Origin: Diphasiastrum complanatum
Lineage: Eukaryota; Streptophyta; Lycopodiopsida; Lycopodiales; Lycopodiaceae
Reading direction: 5' to 3'
Length of the DNA stretch: 64,000 nt
Assembly: GCA_029204225.1 (NCBI GenBank)
Contig: CM055108.1
Location: 7,973,101 to 8,037,100 of the forward strand
A program made the position numbers and the translations under genes. Shown piece by piece: positions 21,690 to 32,855 of this stretch. Positions within the stretch are counted from its first letter, which is position 1, and each line of letters opens with the position of its first letter. The notes beneath the pieces are model-generated. The model saw nothing but the letters and a program-made list of their open reading frames with translations. It searched no databases and was not told the origin of the DNA.

Positions 21690-21693
21690 CCCC

Positions 21694-21743
21694 CAAGGTT
21701 GATTGGTGCATAGCTATGGGTAGGCGCTCCAACCATCCTTGGA
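21694..21743. other. stem-loop in element H LTR
   Basis: CCAAGGTTGATTGG and CCAACCATCCTTGG pair at 12 of 14 positions across a loop of about 22 bases. It lies in the transcribed part of the putative LTR. Confidence 0.5.
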
Positions 21744-21912
21744 GAACTCTCTTCTCTCTCTAATCTCTCCTTACTCTCTCTCTTCTCTCCTCTCTCTAAA
21801 CTCTCTCTAGCTCTCTAGCTCTCTCTCCTCTCTCTAAACTTTCTCTCTCTCATCACCCCTATCTCTCTACCTCTCTTTATCTCTTGTCTCTACCTCCCTT
21901 CCTTTTCTATTG

Positions 21913-22385
21913 CTATGCAGGTGCGCACAGGCTGCTCCCAGTGAACGGACCCCTATACTACAACCGACTACAATGGCGTCGTCGTCGGGGAGCGCCAACG
22001 TTGCTCACCGCATAGCTGCATTTCAAATTCTCTTTTCTTCACTTATTTTTCCACTCTTTTCTGCCTCCTCCCCCTCACCTCCTCTTTTACCCATTCTTCG
22101 GAATCTTCCATTTCCATTACAAAAAATCCAAGCTCTCAAAGGATTAGTTTTTTTTTTTTAAGTAGTAAGCTATATATTGTGTAGTTAATTTTGATTAAGA
22201 TTTTTCCAAATTGCCCATTGTTTAGACTTTAGTTCACGTTTTTCTAAAAAAAAACTTCCCTTGTTTATAAAGTGTTTTTAGTTTCGTATTGTCGTAATCT
22301 GAATTTTGCTATGCATCAACTTTTTTTTTTTTTAAATCCCTTTTTAAGCCCCTATTAACCTTGTTTTAAAAAAAAAAAAGACAGA
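21913..22385 (+). repeat. dispersed repeat R2 (second copy of R1)
   Basis: It closely matches 16985-17460, including gtgcgcacaggctgctccc, the ATG and MASSSGSANVAHRI reading frame, the gtagtaagctatatattgtg block and a terminal poly-A run. Here it directly follows the LTR-like segment H, so the repeat is probably the internal or leader part of that element. Confidence 0.75.
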
Positions 22386-22985
22386 TCTCTCTCTTCTCTC
22401 CCCCTTCTCGCTCCCTGCTCTCCTCTCCCCTTTCTTGCTCGCTCCCTCCCTCCCTCCCTCGCTGGCTGCTCCCTTCTCCTCCCCCTTCTCGCTCCCTCCC
22501 TCCCTCGCTTGTTGCTCCTCCACTCCGTCCCTCGCTACTGCTCCCCCCTCCCCCTTCTCTCACCCTCCCTTGCTTGCTGCTCCTATGCACCCCCTTCTCG
22601 CTCCCTCCCTGCTCGTCCTGCTCCTTCGCGCCTCCGCTCCCTCCTTTCCTGCCTGTTGCTCGCTGTCTGCTACTCGCTCACTCCTTTCCTACCTGCTGCT
22701 CGCTGCCTGTCCCTTTGTTCCCTTCCTCTACTGCTCGTTGCTCCGCTCCCTCCCTCGCTACTGCTCTTCCCTCCCCCTTCTCGCACCCTCCCTCGCTTGC
22801 TGCTCCTCCGCACCTCCTTCTCACTCCCTCCCTGCTCATGCCTGCCCCTTTGCTCCCTTCCTCTGCTGCTTCGTACCTGCTGCTTGCTACTCCACTCCCT
22901 TCTCCTTTCCCTCACTATCGCGCTCCAACTCTTTGCCTATCGTCTGATCTCTCTCCATGTCTTCTTCTTTCTTCAGCGACCCCCT
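22386..22985. repeat. polypyrimidine tract with CTCGCTCCCTCCCT-type minisatellite
   Basis: About 600 bases are almost all C and T on the plus strand, built from variants of ctcgctccctccctcg, tgctgctcc and ccccttctcgc. Long open frames on both strands here are low-complexity artefacts. Confidence 0.9.
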
Positions 22986-23204
22986 CCCTTTTTTTTCAAA
23001 GTACTCTTTTTTGTTTTTTTAATTATTTTATTTTTTTAAGTTTTTCCTCCCATCTCATAAGTTACCCAAGTTATTTTTTAAGTTTTTCTTTTTCCCGGTT
23101 CTTTAACTCTCTTTTGCGTTTCTTTCTCAAACAAGTTTTTTTTTAGTCTCCTCATGTCCTATCGGTTATTTTTTATTTTTTACGGCATCTTTAAAAAAAA
23201 AAAA

Positions 23205-23590
23205 TTGGACCATTAGCCTTGTTGGGAAGTGACCCTATCTCTGATAGCTCCTCCCACGACTGTCAAAGGTCTTTTTTTGTAGAAAAAAAAAATAATAATA
23301 ATAATAATAAAACAAACAAACTCTTGTATGTGGAGGCCTCTGAAATTCCATCTCGTTGAGACCAGGACACAGAGAAATCTGCAAGGGTTTATTGTAAAAA
23401 AAAAAAAAACCGAATTGGGCCATTAGTCTCGTTGGGAAGTGACCCTATCTTTGATAGCTCCTCCCACGACTGTCGAAGGCCCTTTTCTATAAAAAAAAAT
23501 ATTATAATAATTTTAGCCCTAGCCTCTTTGGTGAGTGACTTTGTCTTTGATAGACTCCTCCCAAGATCGCCAAGGCTAAAACGAGTTATA
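23205..23590 (+). repeat. short tandem-like repeat set with A-rich spacers
   Basis: The block 'gttgggaagtgaccctatctYtgatagctcctcccacgactgtcRaagg' occurs at about 23220 and again at about 23428. A diverged third copy lies near 23528. The first two copies are followed by A-rich runs. The pattern resembles tails of a non-LTR or SINE-like repeat, but no RNA polymerase III boxes are clear. Confidence 0.6.
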
Positions 23591-23805
23591 GTTGGTATTG
23601 AAAAATCCTTCTATAAATTTGCGGAGAGGTGCTGAAAAGTAGTTTTTGAAGCAAAACTAATCCTTTGCCAAAAAACCTATATAAATGCTTTTCCAATTAT
23701 CATCCCTTGTCATAAGACTTTCGCTGGAAGGGCACAATTGAAACTATTTATAAAATCTACCCTTGCCCAAACCGTGAATGTTCTAGACGAAGGAATATCT
23801 CTGCT

Positions 23806-24890
23806 TTGTTCATCATGCCTTTTTCTCTTCCATCTCCTCATCATCAATTCTCTCATATACATTTCAAAAACTGCATCTCCCAATCTCTCTCTCGTACATC
23901 ACCACACCACTCCATATCACCTTCATCTTGCACACAGCAGGCCATGGCAATGTATGAGCAGCTTGCCCAAATCTCGATGCTTTTAGGAGAAACTCTCAAG
24001 GGCTACACTACACGATTTGCCAAGATGGCGGCAGATTGGAATTCTGATCTTCCTAGTCACCACAAAATGGCATTTTTCTATGTCGGATTACCGCACAAGA
24101 TCAAGATTGGTATGCCACCCTTTACATCATATACCAGTCCAAAAGAACTCTATAAGGCAGCCGCTATTGCAGAAGCACAGTTCTTGCACACACCATCACA
24201 GCCCATATCCAACATTCAAACAATCAGGGATGATAGAGCATCTAATCCACAAGATGCCACAAACAATGCTAGCCAAAGTACTAGTAGTACGGATGATCAG
24301 ATGCAAGTTGTCAATGACACAGATGAGATGTGCAGTCAATCTGATTACATCCCAGAACCACAAAATGCCAATCGGAAGATCCAACCATTGGACCAATGCC
24401 ATTATTGTTTTGGAAAACATCCAGCACCTCAATGTCCAGTTCGAAATCCGAGATTACGAAATCAAGCCAATAAGGGAATTCTGGAGATTGGAAATCAATT
24501 AACAAAATCCTCATGTATGCCATCTAGCTTGCCATCAAATCACTCCTCCAAAGAAAGTGGATCGGTCTCAAGACTTTCAGAATCTTCTCTAGTGGCTAGG
24601 CAAGGTTCGGTGGAAGTATTGGTTATATCAGCAAGCGGATCATCCCAGGCAAGAGAAGTTCAAACTGGCTCACCACTACATTCCATGAAAGGGATTAAAG
24701 GAGACTTGATACCGGTGTACGCGCATCGATTGAGAGGTGACAGAATCTTACACACGGTACAATGTTTCGGATGTGGAGGTAAACATCGTAGATCAGAATG
24801 TCCACACTGAAATGATCTATCCTCCTTTTATCCTTGGTGTGAACAATGCGGAATTAATCACCCATGTCGTGATTGTCCACTATGATATCC
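23806..24890 (+). pseudogene. Gypsy-like gag with three zinc knuckles
   Basis: The frame encodes a retrotransposon gag domain: ISMLLGETLKGYTTRFAKM, FYVGLPHKIKIGM, SPKELYKAAAIAEAQFL. Three C-x2-C-x3-H-x4-C knuckles follow: CHYCFGKHPAPQC (24397), CFGCGGKHRRSEC (24763) and, after a TGA at 24808-24810, CEQCGINHPCRDC (24838). Between them is a Ser-rich linker. The spacing (x3 rather than x4 before His) is unusual for a retroviral-type knuckle and is the same in all three. The N-terminal Met at 23806 is probably not the real start; MAMYEQLAQ at 23944 may be closer to the domain. Confidence 0.75.
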
Positions 24891-24900
24891 AAGAAAAGCC

Positions 24901-25479
24901 ATTATGACTCCTACCTGCTTGAATTGACAACCTACATATGACCATGCAAATCCACCCACTGAGAAGCTGCACTACAAACACAAACTTCTAGTGCCACTTG
25001 GTTACGAAGCAGATGCGGATGGAAGAAATGAGAGAAAGATCCTAAGACAAGTTGACACGACCACATGTGAATCACCAACACCACAGAAGACAGAGTGGGT
25101 AAAATCTATCGAACTAGGGATAGCAGATTTTAAATGCCAAATTTAGGTCAGTCACAGGTTCAGATCCTGGAAATTTGCATTTATTACAGTACCTAGGCAA
25201 ATGGTGGCTTCAGGTAAATGTTGAACCTTCGTCAGAGATCTGGAGAACGTTCGTCAGATTGCTATTTTGGTCCAAAATTTTCGTTGAGAATTTTGGAAGC
25301 TATTTTCATAGTACTGAGCAAGCCTACAAATTTTTGTCCATAACTAATCATCCAAACTAGTATTCAATTCACTTGTCATTTGTGATAGCGGAGCTCATGC
25401 AAAAAAAATTCATGACCAAAACTTTCTACCAATTTTTTTTCAGCCTTTTGGTATACAATAGTGCCTACTTTCAGTAATC
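24901..25479 (+). other. decayed continuation after the gag
   Basis: The gag frame continues with stops to about 25145 (KLLVPLGYEADADGRN). Beyond this, only a short unassigned frame (25175-25360) is open. No protease or RT motif is recognisable. Confidence 0.35.
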
Positions 25480-27017
25480 ATGTCTTCCACAAATACCTCT
25501 CAATCTTCGAGATACTCCATCCATCGTGATATTCCAACTACAACGGACGTCATAATGTTCCCTAGCACAAGCATTGTCGCTCAGTGGATGACTCTTGTCG
25601 GGCCCTTGCCCAAGGCAATGAGAATCTACGACTCGGCCTTTTTTGAAAAAATTAATATGCAATTCATCACTATGAACTTTAGCACTTGGACCAAGGCCAA
25701 ATCTAAGTTTTACATCACTTTCCGGACTGCCACACACAAGGTGCGTGTTACTAAAGCCGCCCTTGCAGCCATAGATATCACATCCGGCACTGAGCCATCT
25801 CCAAACTAGAAGCATGCAAAGAACGTGATCAAGCCATTCATAGACGCAACCGCGGAGTTTTCTTGGACTCATGACGGGTATCTCTAAGAATCCATTCGAG
25901 ATCCCATCATCCACGCCATAGCCCAGCTTCTGAACAACTTTCTGATGGTTGGCAACCGCAACCTCAGGAAGGAACGCATTTCTCACAGGTCCTGCACCGT
26001 ATTGTAGATTCCAACTACAAATTAGGATCTGGCTTGCTAGAATCTTACAACTGGTATAAGACAATTTTTGGTGAGTTGAAGAGGGCAATCAAGGATAACA
26101 CCAAGTAGCAATTTGCGGTTGGCCCTCTTCTCTCACTATTATCCGTCTCTTGTCTGGAAAATAGAATTAGGGAGTTTAATGTCGATACCGTGCTATCTAT
26201 TTATGAAGAAGCACCAACAAAGTTATCTCACCAAGCCTCATCATTACATAGTCGTTGTCGTGTACACAATGAGATTATTATTTCTGACTCGCCTCCCGCG
26301 TCATGTCGAAGGACTAGGTAGACATCTTCAGCTGTGCTTCCACCCCTCGCTGCTATTTGCACTGAACTACCTATCCCTCAAATCACTGAAGCTTCCCTTG
26401 CCTCTGCTTCCTCTTTGGGATAGTTTGTGACTATTGGAGCTACAATTCCAATCGCAGCTGCCCAGACCGCCTCACCCCCACGAATGAGAGCAATTTCACC
26501 AGAGACACAACATTTTATGGACATGTTCGATGATTCTGACCCTCTTGGGACCTCAAAATTTTTTGCCATGTCCCAAAGTCCAGAGCCCTTTGACCTCCAA
26601 TCCTCCAAAAGAGGATTTGAACAAGTCCATGATTCTAAGAATATTTTTGATAATACTTCTCAAGTGGAACACCAAGATACCGCAGATTAGGGACCAGACA
26701 CATTTCGGGTCGGGCATGCGGTCAAATCACCAAAGCAGTTCAATGCCACTGTACCTGATGGCTATGAGGGAGAAGAAACTTTTGAAGAAAAAGAAATACT
26801 GGCACCAGCTCCACGCCAAACAGGAACAGTACCTCTAGTTCCTCTTGTTGCTACCACCCCCACAATAGTAGATTCTGATGCTCTCAGTTTAGTCTCAAAT
26901 CTTGTGCAAGTGATCCAGTCTATGCTTGATAAGAAAAAAGAAATGGAACAACGCATTTCCAAAATGGGTTCTGAAAATGGCTTGCACGGATGTGTAAGAT
27001 TTGTAGTGCACTGGTAA
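25480..27017 (+). pseudogene. unidentified transposon-associated protein
   Basis: Coding text starts near ATG 25480 (SSTNTSQSSRYS). It continues with KAMRIYDSAFFEKI, FYITFRTATHKVRVTKAALAA and, past stops, SIRDPIIHAIAQLLNN. From about 26427 one frame runs with a single TAG (26688-26690) to 27017, with SPETQHFMDMFDDSDP, a Pro/Thr-rich part and a C-terminal helix-like end (VIQSMLDKKKEMEQRI). The overall form (conserved N-terminal domain, acidic and Pro-rich linker, coiled coil) resembles plant transposon-encoded gag-like proteins, but I cannot assign a family. Confidence 0.45.
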
Positions 27018-27318
27018 AGTGATGTTGTTACCTTTAGCAACACCTATATGAAATAAGCTCATATCAACATTATGAACCACTTCAGCATTTTCTGGTCATC
27101 TCAACTCATCTAGTACATCAGGCTACTGGGAGCTTTGTAGTATGACATCTTATAAGGGTTTGGAGACCTTTATGGCCATGTAGAAATGCATAGTGATTTG
27201 AGCTTGTAAGAGATCAATAAGAACCTCTATTCCCCATGGTGGTTGCCCTTGCATAGGTAACTAGGTGGATGGCGGAGTAGAAATCCTATTTTCATCTCTA
27301 TCAAACTCATCTCGAAAC
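27018..27318. other. no recognised feature
   Basis: About 300 bases between two convergent coding relics. No gene or repeat seen. Confidence 0.4.
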
Positions 27319-28330
27319 TCATGGTATTTGCCTTTGAGCTTCTATAGGGTCAGGGTAAGATTTTGGAATGATGGAAGTATTAGCAAGAGGGTATGGTTGT
27401 GTTGGGTCCTTGGTCTGACCTAAGGCCCTATGTTGTGTGCATGTGACAGCAAGCAACGACTCTTCGGATACCCTACGTGCTGGAATTGCCTTTTGGGTTT
27501 GGTTAGGGTAATCTTTATAGCAATGTCTTCTGATACACTCAGCACATTCAGCTACAAAGTCATATCGAGGTCGACATTCACTTTGAAAGTGAGTGATTTC
27601 TCTGCATACAAAACATCTCTTCTGAAGTGCTGAAGAAAAAATGGCATAACCATTTTGGTCAACTTCAGTAGGTAGTTCATCCAGATAGGAGGTGAATGCC
27701 TCATCTATGTATGTAGTATTATGACCTTCATCATAAGTAGGTTCATAGGCTGGTGTATCATAGGAGGTATTCTGCACTACACTGGCCTTACTTGGGTTCA
27801 ATTCTACTGGTTTGGCTTGTTTGGTTGAGCATATCCTCTTGGACCTGAGAGTGCCAAGCGTTGTTGTTGTGCAAGTGGTTGTTGTCTAGACATTCTTGGA
27901 GTTGGACTGGTGGACTCATATAATGTGGGTTATATGGCACTTGTGGGTGTCCTCGTGGTGCATATTGCTATGGTCTAGAATATTGCATGTTGTGTGGGCT
28001 GTACCTACAACTTGATGTGGTATGAGTGGTTGTATCACAAAGTATAAAGTGCTACATTTTGTAGGGTCAGTGTAATGGACACTCATTACCGATATGTGCG
28101 CCATGACATTGTGGGCACCATGTATCTTCTCGCCTATGGATAGCGTTACCAGATGGCAATTGCCCTGGCAACTAACTTTGGAAAGATTTTAAGTCTTGTT
28201 GGAACTCTTTGCTGAGTTTTTCCATCTATTGTTGATATTGTTGATTCATCAACTCGAACTGAGATTTTCAGACATGGTTTGAATCTCTTGGCTCACTTGG
28301 ACAATTATTAGGAAAAACATGGTGAGCTCT
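27319..28330 (-). pseudogene. Gypsy-type gag relic, minus strand
   Basis: From 28330 downward the minus strand reads EKLSKEFQQDLKSF. A CCHC motif CPQCHGAHIGNEC follows near 28075-28115, then a Gln/Pro-rich stretch and an acidic region. A second CCHC is CFVCREITHFQSEC, with a degraded third (CAECIRRHCY) near 27560-27610. The frame from 27801 to 27319 is open for 160 codons. The layout of repeated knuckles with a Pro/Gln-rich linker is typical of Ty3/Gypsy gag. No adjoining pol is visible. Confidence 0.65.
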
Positions 28331-28539
28331 TTTTTATCTATGGTCCCCATCATCAAAACCTTCATCTTCTTCACGAATGGCATCGGACATAGCAGACTTA
28401 AGAGTAAAATACTCTTCGCTAGGTTTAAGCTCTTTCTGGATGCGTCTTGGAAGGCCAACTATAAACCATATGATCGACATTTTATCAGTTGGTTGTTTGA
28501 CTTCCATTCACAATGTCTTCCAATGGTGGTTTTTTGTTA

Positions 28540-29395
28540 GAATCTAGTCAGAGGAACTATTCCATTTGCAAAGTGAGGATGGAATCACTATTTGTGATCC
28601 ATGACCTCTAGGACATTGTTCTTGGAGTTGAGGAAGAGCCTCAAGTAGCCCAAGAACAATAGAAATACAAGAGGAGGGCTAGATTGGCCCTACATTGTCT
28701 AAAGATGAATGTAGGCAATGACCTCTTGAAAGAGGTGGCTTCTTGTGCCTCATCAAAAGAGGCTTGGGATTCATTGAAGAGTATCTATGAATCCAACAAC
28801 ACTTCTAGACTACTCATGCTAAGGAATCAAGTACTCCAAAGCATGAAGGGAAGTGGAAAAAGTGGACAAGAATATGTACTAAGAATAAAGTCTTTAAACA
28901 AATAATTGGGATCTATTGGAGATAAGATCCAAGACAAAGAACTAGTACAAGTGATTTTGAATGGACTAGGTGATTAGTTCACTAATCTAGTTCAATATTT
29001 TTCTACTCAAGACCAACTTCATTCAATAGATAAGTTGCATAATGTTCTTGTGGTCGAGGAGAGAAGGATTCTACACCTCAAGGCAAGAATGGGGTCTTTG
29101 TCACTACATGGTGGTGATGAAAAAGCAAACTTCACATCAAAAGGAAAGAAGAAGACTCATCCATTCAAGAAGAACCAAGGCAAGGAGACCAAGGTCAAGG
29201 ATGGCAGATCTAACTCCAAAGGGCAGATCAAGAACAAAGCAAAGCTAAAGTGTTTCTTTTGTGGGAAGAAAGGACACTTTGCTTCTAAATGCTATACGAA
29301 GAAGAACCAAGGCAATGAGGATCATGGAAATCTTGCACAAGAGGAGGATGGAGAGGATGGCTTCAACACATCCTTGATGGTAGCATCTACACCAA
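28540..29395 (+). pseudogene. Copia F gag
   Basis: UBN2-type gag text: YSICKVRMESL, ALHCLKMNVGNDLLKEV, SKEAWDSLKSIYES, LRNQVLQSMKG, ELVQVILNGLGD. Internal stops lie near 28640, 28670, 28903 and 28975. From 29035 one frame carries HNVLVVEERRIL and the zinc knuckle CFFCGKKGHFASKC (about 29252-29293). In Copia, this protein forms the virus-like particle and binds RNA. The true start is upstream of 28684, since the homologous text begins near 28530. Confidence 0.88.
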
Positions 29396-29690
29396 CATCA
29401 AGCAAAGAGACATGGTGGATTGATAGTGGGGCTAGTTCCCACATCTCATTCAACAAGCATTTTTTTCTACTTTACTTTCTTGTAATGATTCTAAGAAATC
29501 AATCTACATTGCTAGTCATTTACCAAAAATTTGATTAATGCTGGTCAACTAATGGATAATGGACTAGATGTACATTTCAAGAATGTAGTGTGTTCTATCT
29601 TGAAACATGATAATTGCATAGCTAGTGGCATTAAACAAGGAAGGCTTTTTAAGTTAGATGCTAATGTGGACATTGAAAGTGTGAATATGG
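29396..29690 (+). pseudogene. Copia F protease and pre-integrase start
   Basis: WWIDSGASSHISF is an intact retropepsin active site. A deletion or frameshift follows near 29510-29530, and the next frame begins inside the protease end (INAGQLMDNGLDVHF). It continues GRLFKLDANVDIESV, the start of the gag-pre-integrase domain. Confidence 0.85.
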
Positions 29691-30676
29691 TTAGGAAGGA
29701 GATGTCTCAAGTGGAGCTTTGGGACAAAAGATTAGGTCATCCTAATCTTCAATCAATGGAGTCCATGGCCTCAAAGGAGCTAGCTCTCGACTTACCAAAA
29801 TCATTTACAAATTGTGGCAAAGTGTGTGAGGCATGTGGCCTTGCAAAGTCACACAAGACATCCTACAAGAAATCTTTGTCAAGATCTACTTCACCCTTGG
29901 ATCTTATTCATTCAGATGTACATGCTTTTTCTCATGAAAGTAATGGAGGTGCCTTAATGAATGTGACTTTCATAGATGATTGTACTAAAATCACTTGAAT
30001 AGATTTATTGTCTAAGAAAAGCCTTGTATATGAAGCTTTTGTGAAGTTTAAGTCTCTAGTGAAAAAGCAACTTAGTTCTTGCATTAAAGTTCTGAGATGT
30101 GATAATGGAGGAGAATATATCTCCAATATAATGAGAGACTTTTGTGAGATCAATGGCATTAAGAGAGAGTTTACTTGTTCCTACACCCCCCAACAAAATG
30201 GGGTGGTCGAAAGGAAAAAATAGGAGCCTATGTAAATGTGCAAAGTCCTTGAGGCCTGATGCATCTCTACCCATCTCATTTTGGGGAGAGGCCATAACTT
30301 GTGCTAACTTTTTATGTAATAGGCTTCCTAGTAGTGCTATTGGTGGGATCTCACCATATCAAGCTTTTTTTGGCAATAAGCCCAATGTAAAAAACTTTAA
30401 AGTATTTGGATGTATATGTTATGTCCACATTCCTTCGGAAACTACAAGGAAAGAAGATACAACTTCCTTCAAAGAAATATTTGTAGGCTATAGTGAAAAT
30501 AGCAAAGGATATAGGATATTTGATCCTATTTCAAGGAAGGTAAAAGTTATCAAGGATGTCTTATTTGATGAATCTCAAAGCTCTAAGGTGTTTTCAAATG
30601 CATCTAATCCTCAATGTGTTGAAGATCTTGCAAAACCCGAGGAGGAGCTTCTTGAAAATGATTTTTTGGAAGATTA
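29691..30676 (+). pseudogene. Copia F integrase
   Basis: The pre-integrase HRLGH-like motif is KRLGHPN, and C..C (CEACGLAKSH) completes zinc binding. LIHSDVHAFSH has the first catalytic Asp, RCDNGGEY the second (the usual Ser before it is Cys), and QQNGVVERK the Glu. A stop at 29996-29998 and a frameshift near 30220 break it. The later frame has FWGEAITCANFLCNRLP, FGCICYVHIP, GYSENSKGYRIFD and KVIKDVLFDE (normally SRDV), the C-terminal end. Confidence 0.88.
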
Positions 30677-30819
30677 AGCTCAAGAACCAAAGGGGCCGAG
30701 GAGATCCACAAGGAACAAAGCCAACCCTTCAAGTCTCACATACTTTGAGAAAGAAAAGCAAAGGGAAGACACAACTCCTTCTACCTCTTACTCTTTTCTA
30801 ACCATAATTCTTGAAGATC

Positions 30820-31822
30820 CATCATGTTATGAAGATGCTAGTAGATCACAAGTTTGGAAGGATGCAATGCAAGTAGAGTTTGATGCTTTGGTAGATAATC
30901 AAACTTGGAATCTTGTACACCTTCCACATGAGAAGAAGCCACTTGCATTTAAGTGGATCTATAGATTAAAGTACAATCAAGATGGATCTATAAGTAAGTA
31001 CAAAGCTAGACTTGTTGCTAAGGGGTTTCTTCAAACTAAAGGCATAGATTATGAAGAAACATTTGCACCTGTAGCAAAGCTTGTAACTATTAGATTGATC
31101 ATTTGTATTGCTACTTTTTTCAAATGGAATCTCTATCAAATGGATGTGACCAATGCATTTTTCAATGGTTACTTGGAGGAGGAAATATACATGTTGCAAC
31201 CCAAGGGCTTCATCAAGGATGGTGAGGAGGACAAGGTTTGTCATTTGAAGAAGAGCCTATATGGCTTGAAGCAAGCACCTATAGCTTGGTACTCTAGGTT
31301 GCATGATTTTCTCTACTCTCTGGGCTTTGTGATTAGTTCCTATGAACCTTCTTTGTACCATCATTTTAGTTCTCTATGTTCATGATATCATATTGACAGG
31401 AAATGATGATGAAGGCATAAGAAATGTTAAAGTTGCATTGTCTAGTGAATTCAAGATGGTAGACCTAGGACTTCTCAAGTTTATACTTGGAATAGAAGTT
31501 TTTAGAGGTAGTGATTTTTCTTTTATAAGTAAATCAAAGTATGCTACTTCCATTCTTGAAAGGTTTGGCATGAAAAATTGTAAAGGGATTGACACCCCTA
31601 TGGAACAAGTTTGTAAAGTTTCTAATGATGGTGATGAGACATCCTTAAAGGACATCACCCTCTATTTGACAATAACTAGAACAGATTTAAGTTGTAGTGT
31701 GAGCAAGTTGAGTCAACATATGCAAGCTCCTTTGATACATCATTGGAAAAGTGCCAAAAGGGTACTTAGATATATCTCTTCTACTAGATTTTTTTGGCAT
31801 TCTCTATCAAGGATCTAAATTG
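30820..31822 (+). pseudogene. Copia F reverse transcriptase
   Basis: Motifs in order: QTWNLVHLP, KWIYRLKYNQDGS, KARLVAKGF, QMDVTNAFFNGYLEEEIYM, SLYGLKQAP. A frameshift near 31370-31380 follows. The active site then reads YVHD instead of YVDD, so the first catalytic Asp of the pair is lost. KYATSILERF, TRTDLSCSVSKLSQ and the end of the thumb follow. Together these show an inactive enzyme. Confidence 0.9.
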
Positions 31823-32322
31823 CACTTGAAGGCATACTCAGATTCGGATTTTGCAGGTGACAAGATAGATAGGAAATCCATAAGTGCATTTGCTACTTCT
31901 ATTTGTGGAGGAGTGATATCTTGGCTTTCCAAAAAGCAAGATACTATCTCACTTTCCTCTTGTGTAGTCGAGTACAAGGCATTGACTTCAACAACAAAAG
32001 AACTCCTATGGCTAATAAGACTTTTGGTGGAACTACAAGTGCTAAAGGTCGAGGAGATCCCTTACATTATTGTGACAATCAAGCATCTCAACAAATTGCT
32101 ACAAATCCTATCCTCCATGCTAGAACAAAGCATATTGAAATAGCTCATCACTTTGTGATGGAAAAGGTGCAATCCGAGGAAGTACAACTTCATCATGTGC
32201 CATCATCTGAGTGCATAGCTGATATCTTAAGTAAGCCATTGCCTAAAGATCCATTTTTCAAGTTAAGATGTGCTCTTGGAATTGTAGATAAATGTACATT
32301 AAAGTTACCAAGTTACAAGTGA
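31751..32322 (+). pseudogene. Copia F RNase H and pol end
   Basis: YSDSDFAGDKIDRKS carries the first acidic residue. SLSSCVVEYKAL replaces the common SSCEAEY. In the next frame HYCDNQASQQIATN, ARTKHIEIAHHF and VPSSECIADILSKPL lead to the stop at 32320-32322. A frameshift between the two halves lies near 32060. Confidence 0.88.
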
Positions 32323-32330
32323 GGGAGGAG
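32320..32330 (+). promoter_or_regulatory. polypurine tract of Copia F
   Basis: TGAGGGAGGAG directly precedes the TGTTGAAATT start of the 3' LTR, the expected position for plus-strand priming. Confidence 0.75.
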
Positions 32331-32855
32331 TGTTGAAATTGTCACTTCCAACTTGATGTAATTGATTAATCATGAGATCTATGATCATGATAGGATCTCG
32401 CACATGTGGAGCCTATTCCCATGTGTGAAAGGATGTACAAAATGTACTTGTAAATAGTTAGATTCATTTTGGTTCAATCTACACAAGTGTGAACTTGATT
32501 TGTGGCTAGAATCTAAGAAAGAGTCACTTTGACCAATTTCCATGTAATTAGCTTGCACTTCCATGTGAATGAGTAAATGCTCCCACATGTCAAGTTTTTG
32601 TTCACACATGTGGATCAGGTTGTAGAGGATAAGATGTAGATATTCCTATTTTGTAGAGAATATCCCTATTTTTGTGGAGACTAACTTTTGGCTTCTAACT
32701 GGTGTGATAAGTCAACTTTGGATAATGGGCATATTTGGCTCCTATTGGTGGATCTAGATTATTAGGCACTCTTCACATGTGTGAGGGTCTGCTGGACAAT
32801 ACACAGCTCATGGATGTACTTGATCTATAAAGAGATCAACCAAATCAATAGAAAG
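32331..32855 (+). repeat. Copia F 3' LTR (truncated)
   Basis: Starts TGTTGAAATTGTCACTTCC after the polypurine tract. It contains repeated cacatgtg motifs (32401, 32586, 32606, 32776). The sequence switches to Copia D RT text at about 32856, so the end is missing. Confidence 0.7.

Larger units (their letters stand above)
21154..21912 (+). repeat. LTR-like segment (element H)
   Basis: It starts TGTTGTGGGTATTTCC inside the A2 RT. A TATA-like ctatataagg near 21560 and an aataaag near 21606 lie 45 bases apart, as in a U3/R region, and the segment ends ..ctatgca before repeat R2. It also holds a long (CT)n run. No second copy of the whole segment is visible in the window, so its LTR nature is inferred. 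Confidence 0.5.
28510..32855 (+). mobile_element. Copia element F, 5'-truncated, with 3' LTR
   Basis: Gag, protease, integrase, RT and RNase H occur in Copia order in one orientation. They are followed by a polypurine tract and a TG-starting LTR that is cut at about 32855 by a Copia D fragment. No 5' LTR or primer site precedes gag. Close in sequence to Copia E at 49.8-52.3 kb. Confidence 0.85.

Noticed and set aside
22366-23146. Several 70-190 codon open frames on both strands
   Set aside because: They lie in the polypyrimidine tract and translate to Ser/Pro/Leu or Gly/Arg/Glu low-complexity text.
25471-26088. 205-codon minus-strand frame
   Set aside because: Antisense to the plus-strand transposon-associated frame, which has the better protein-like text.
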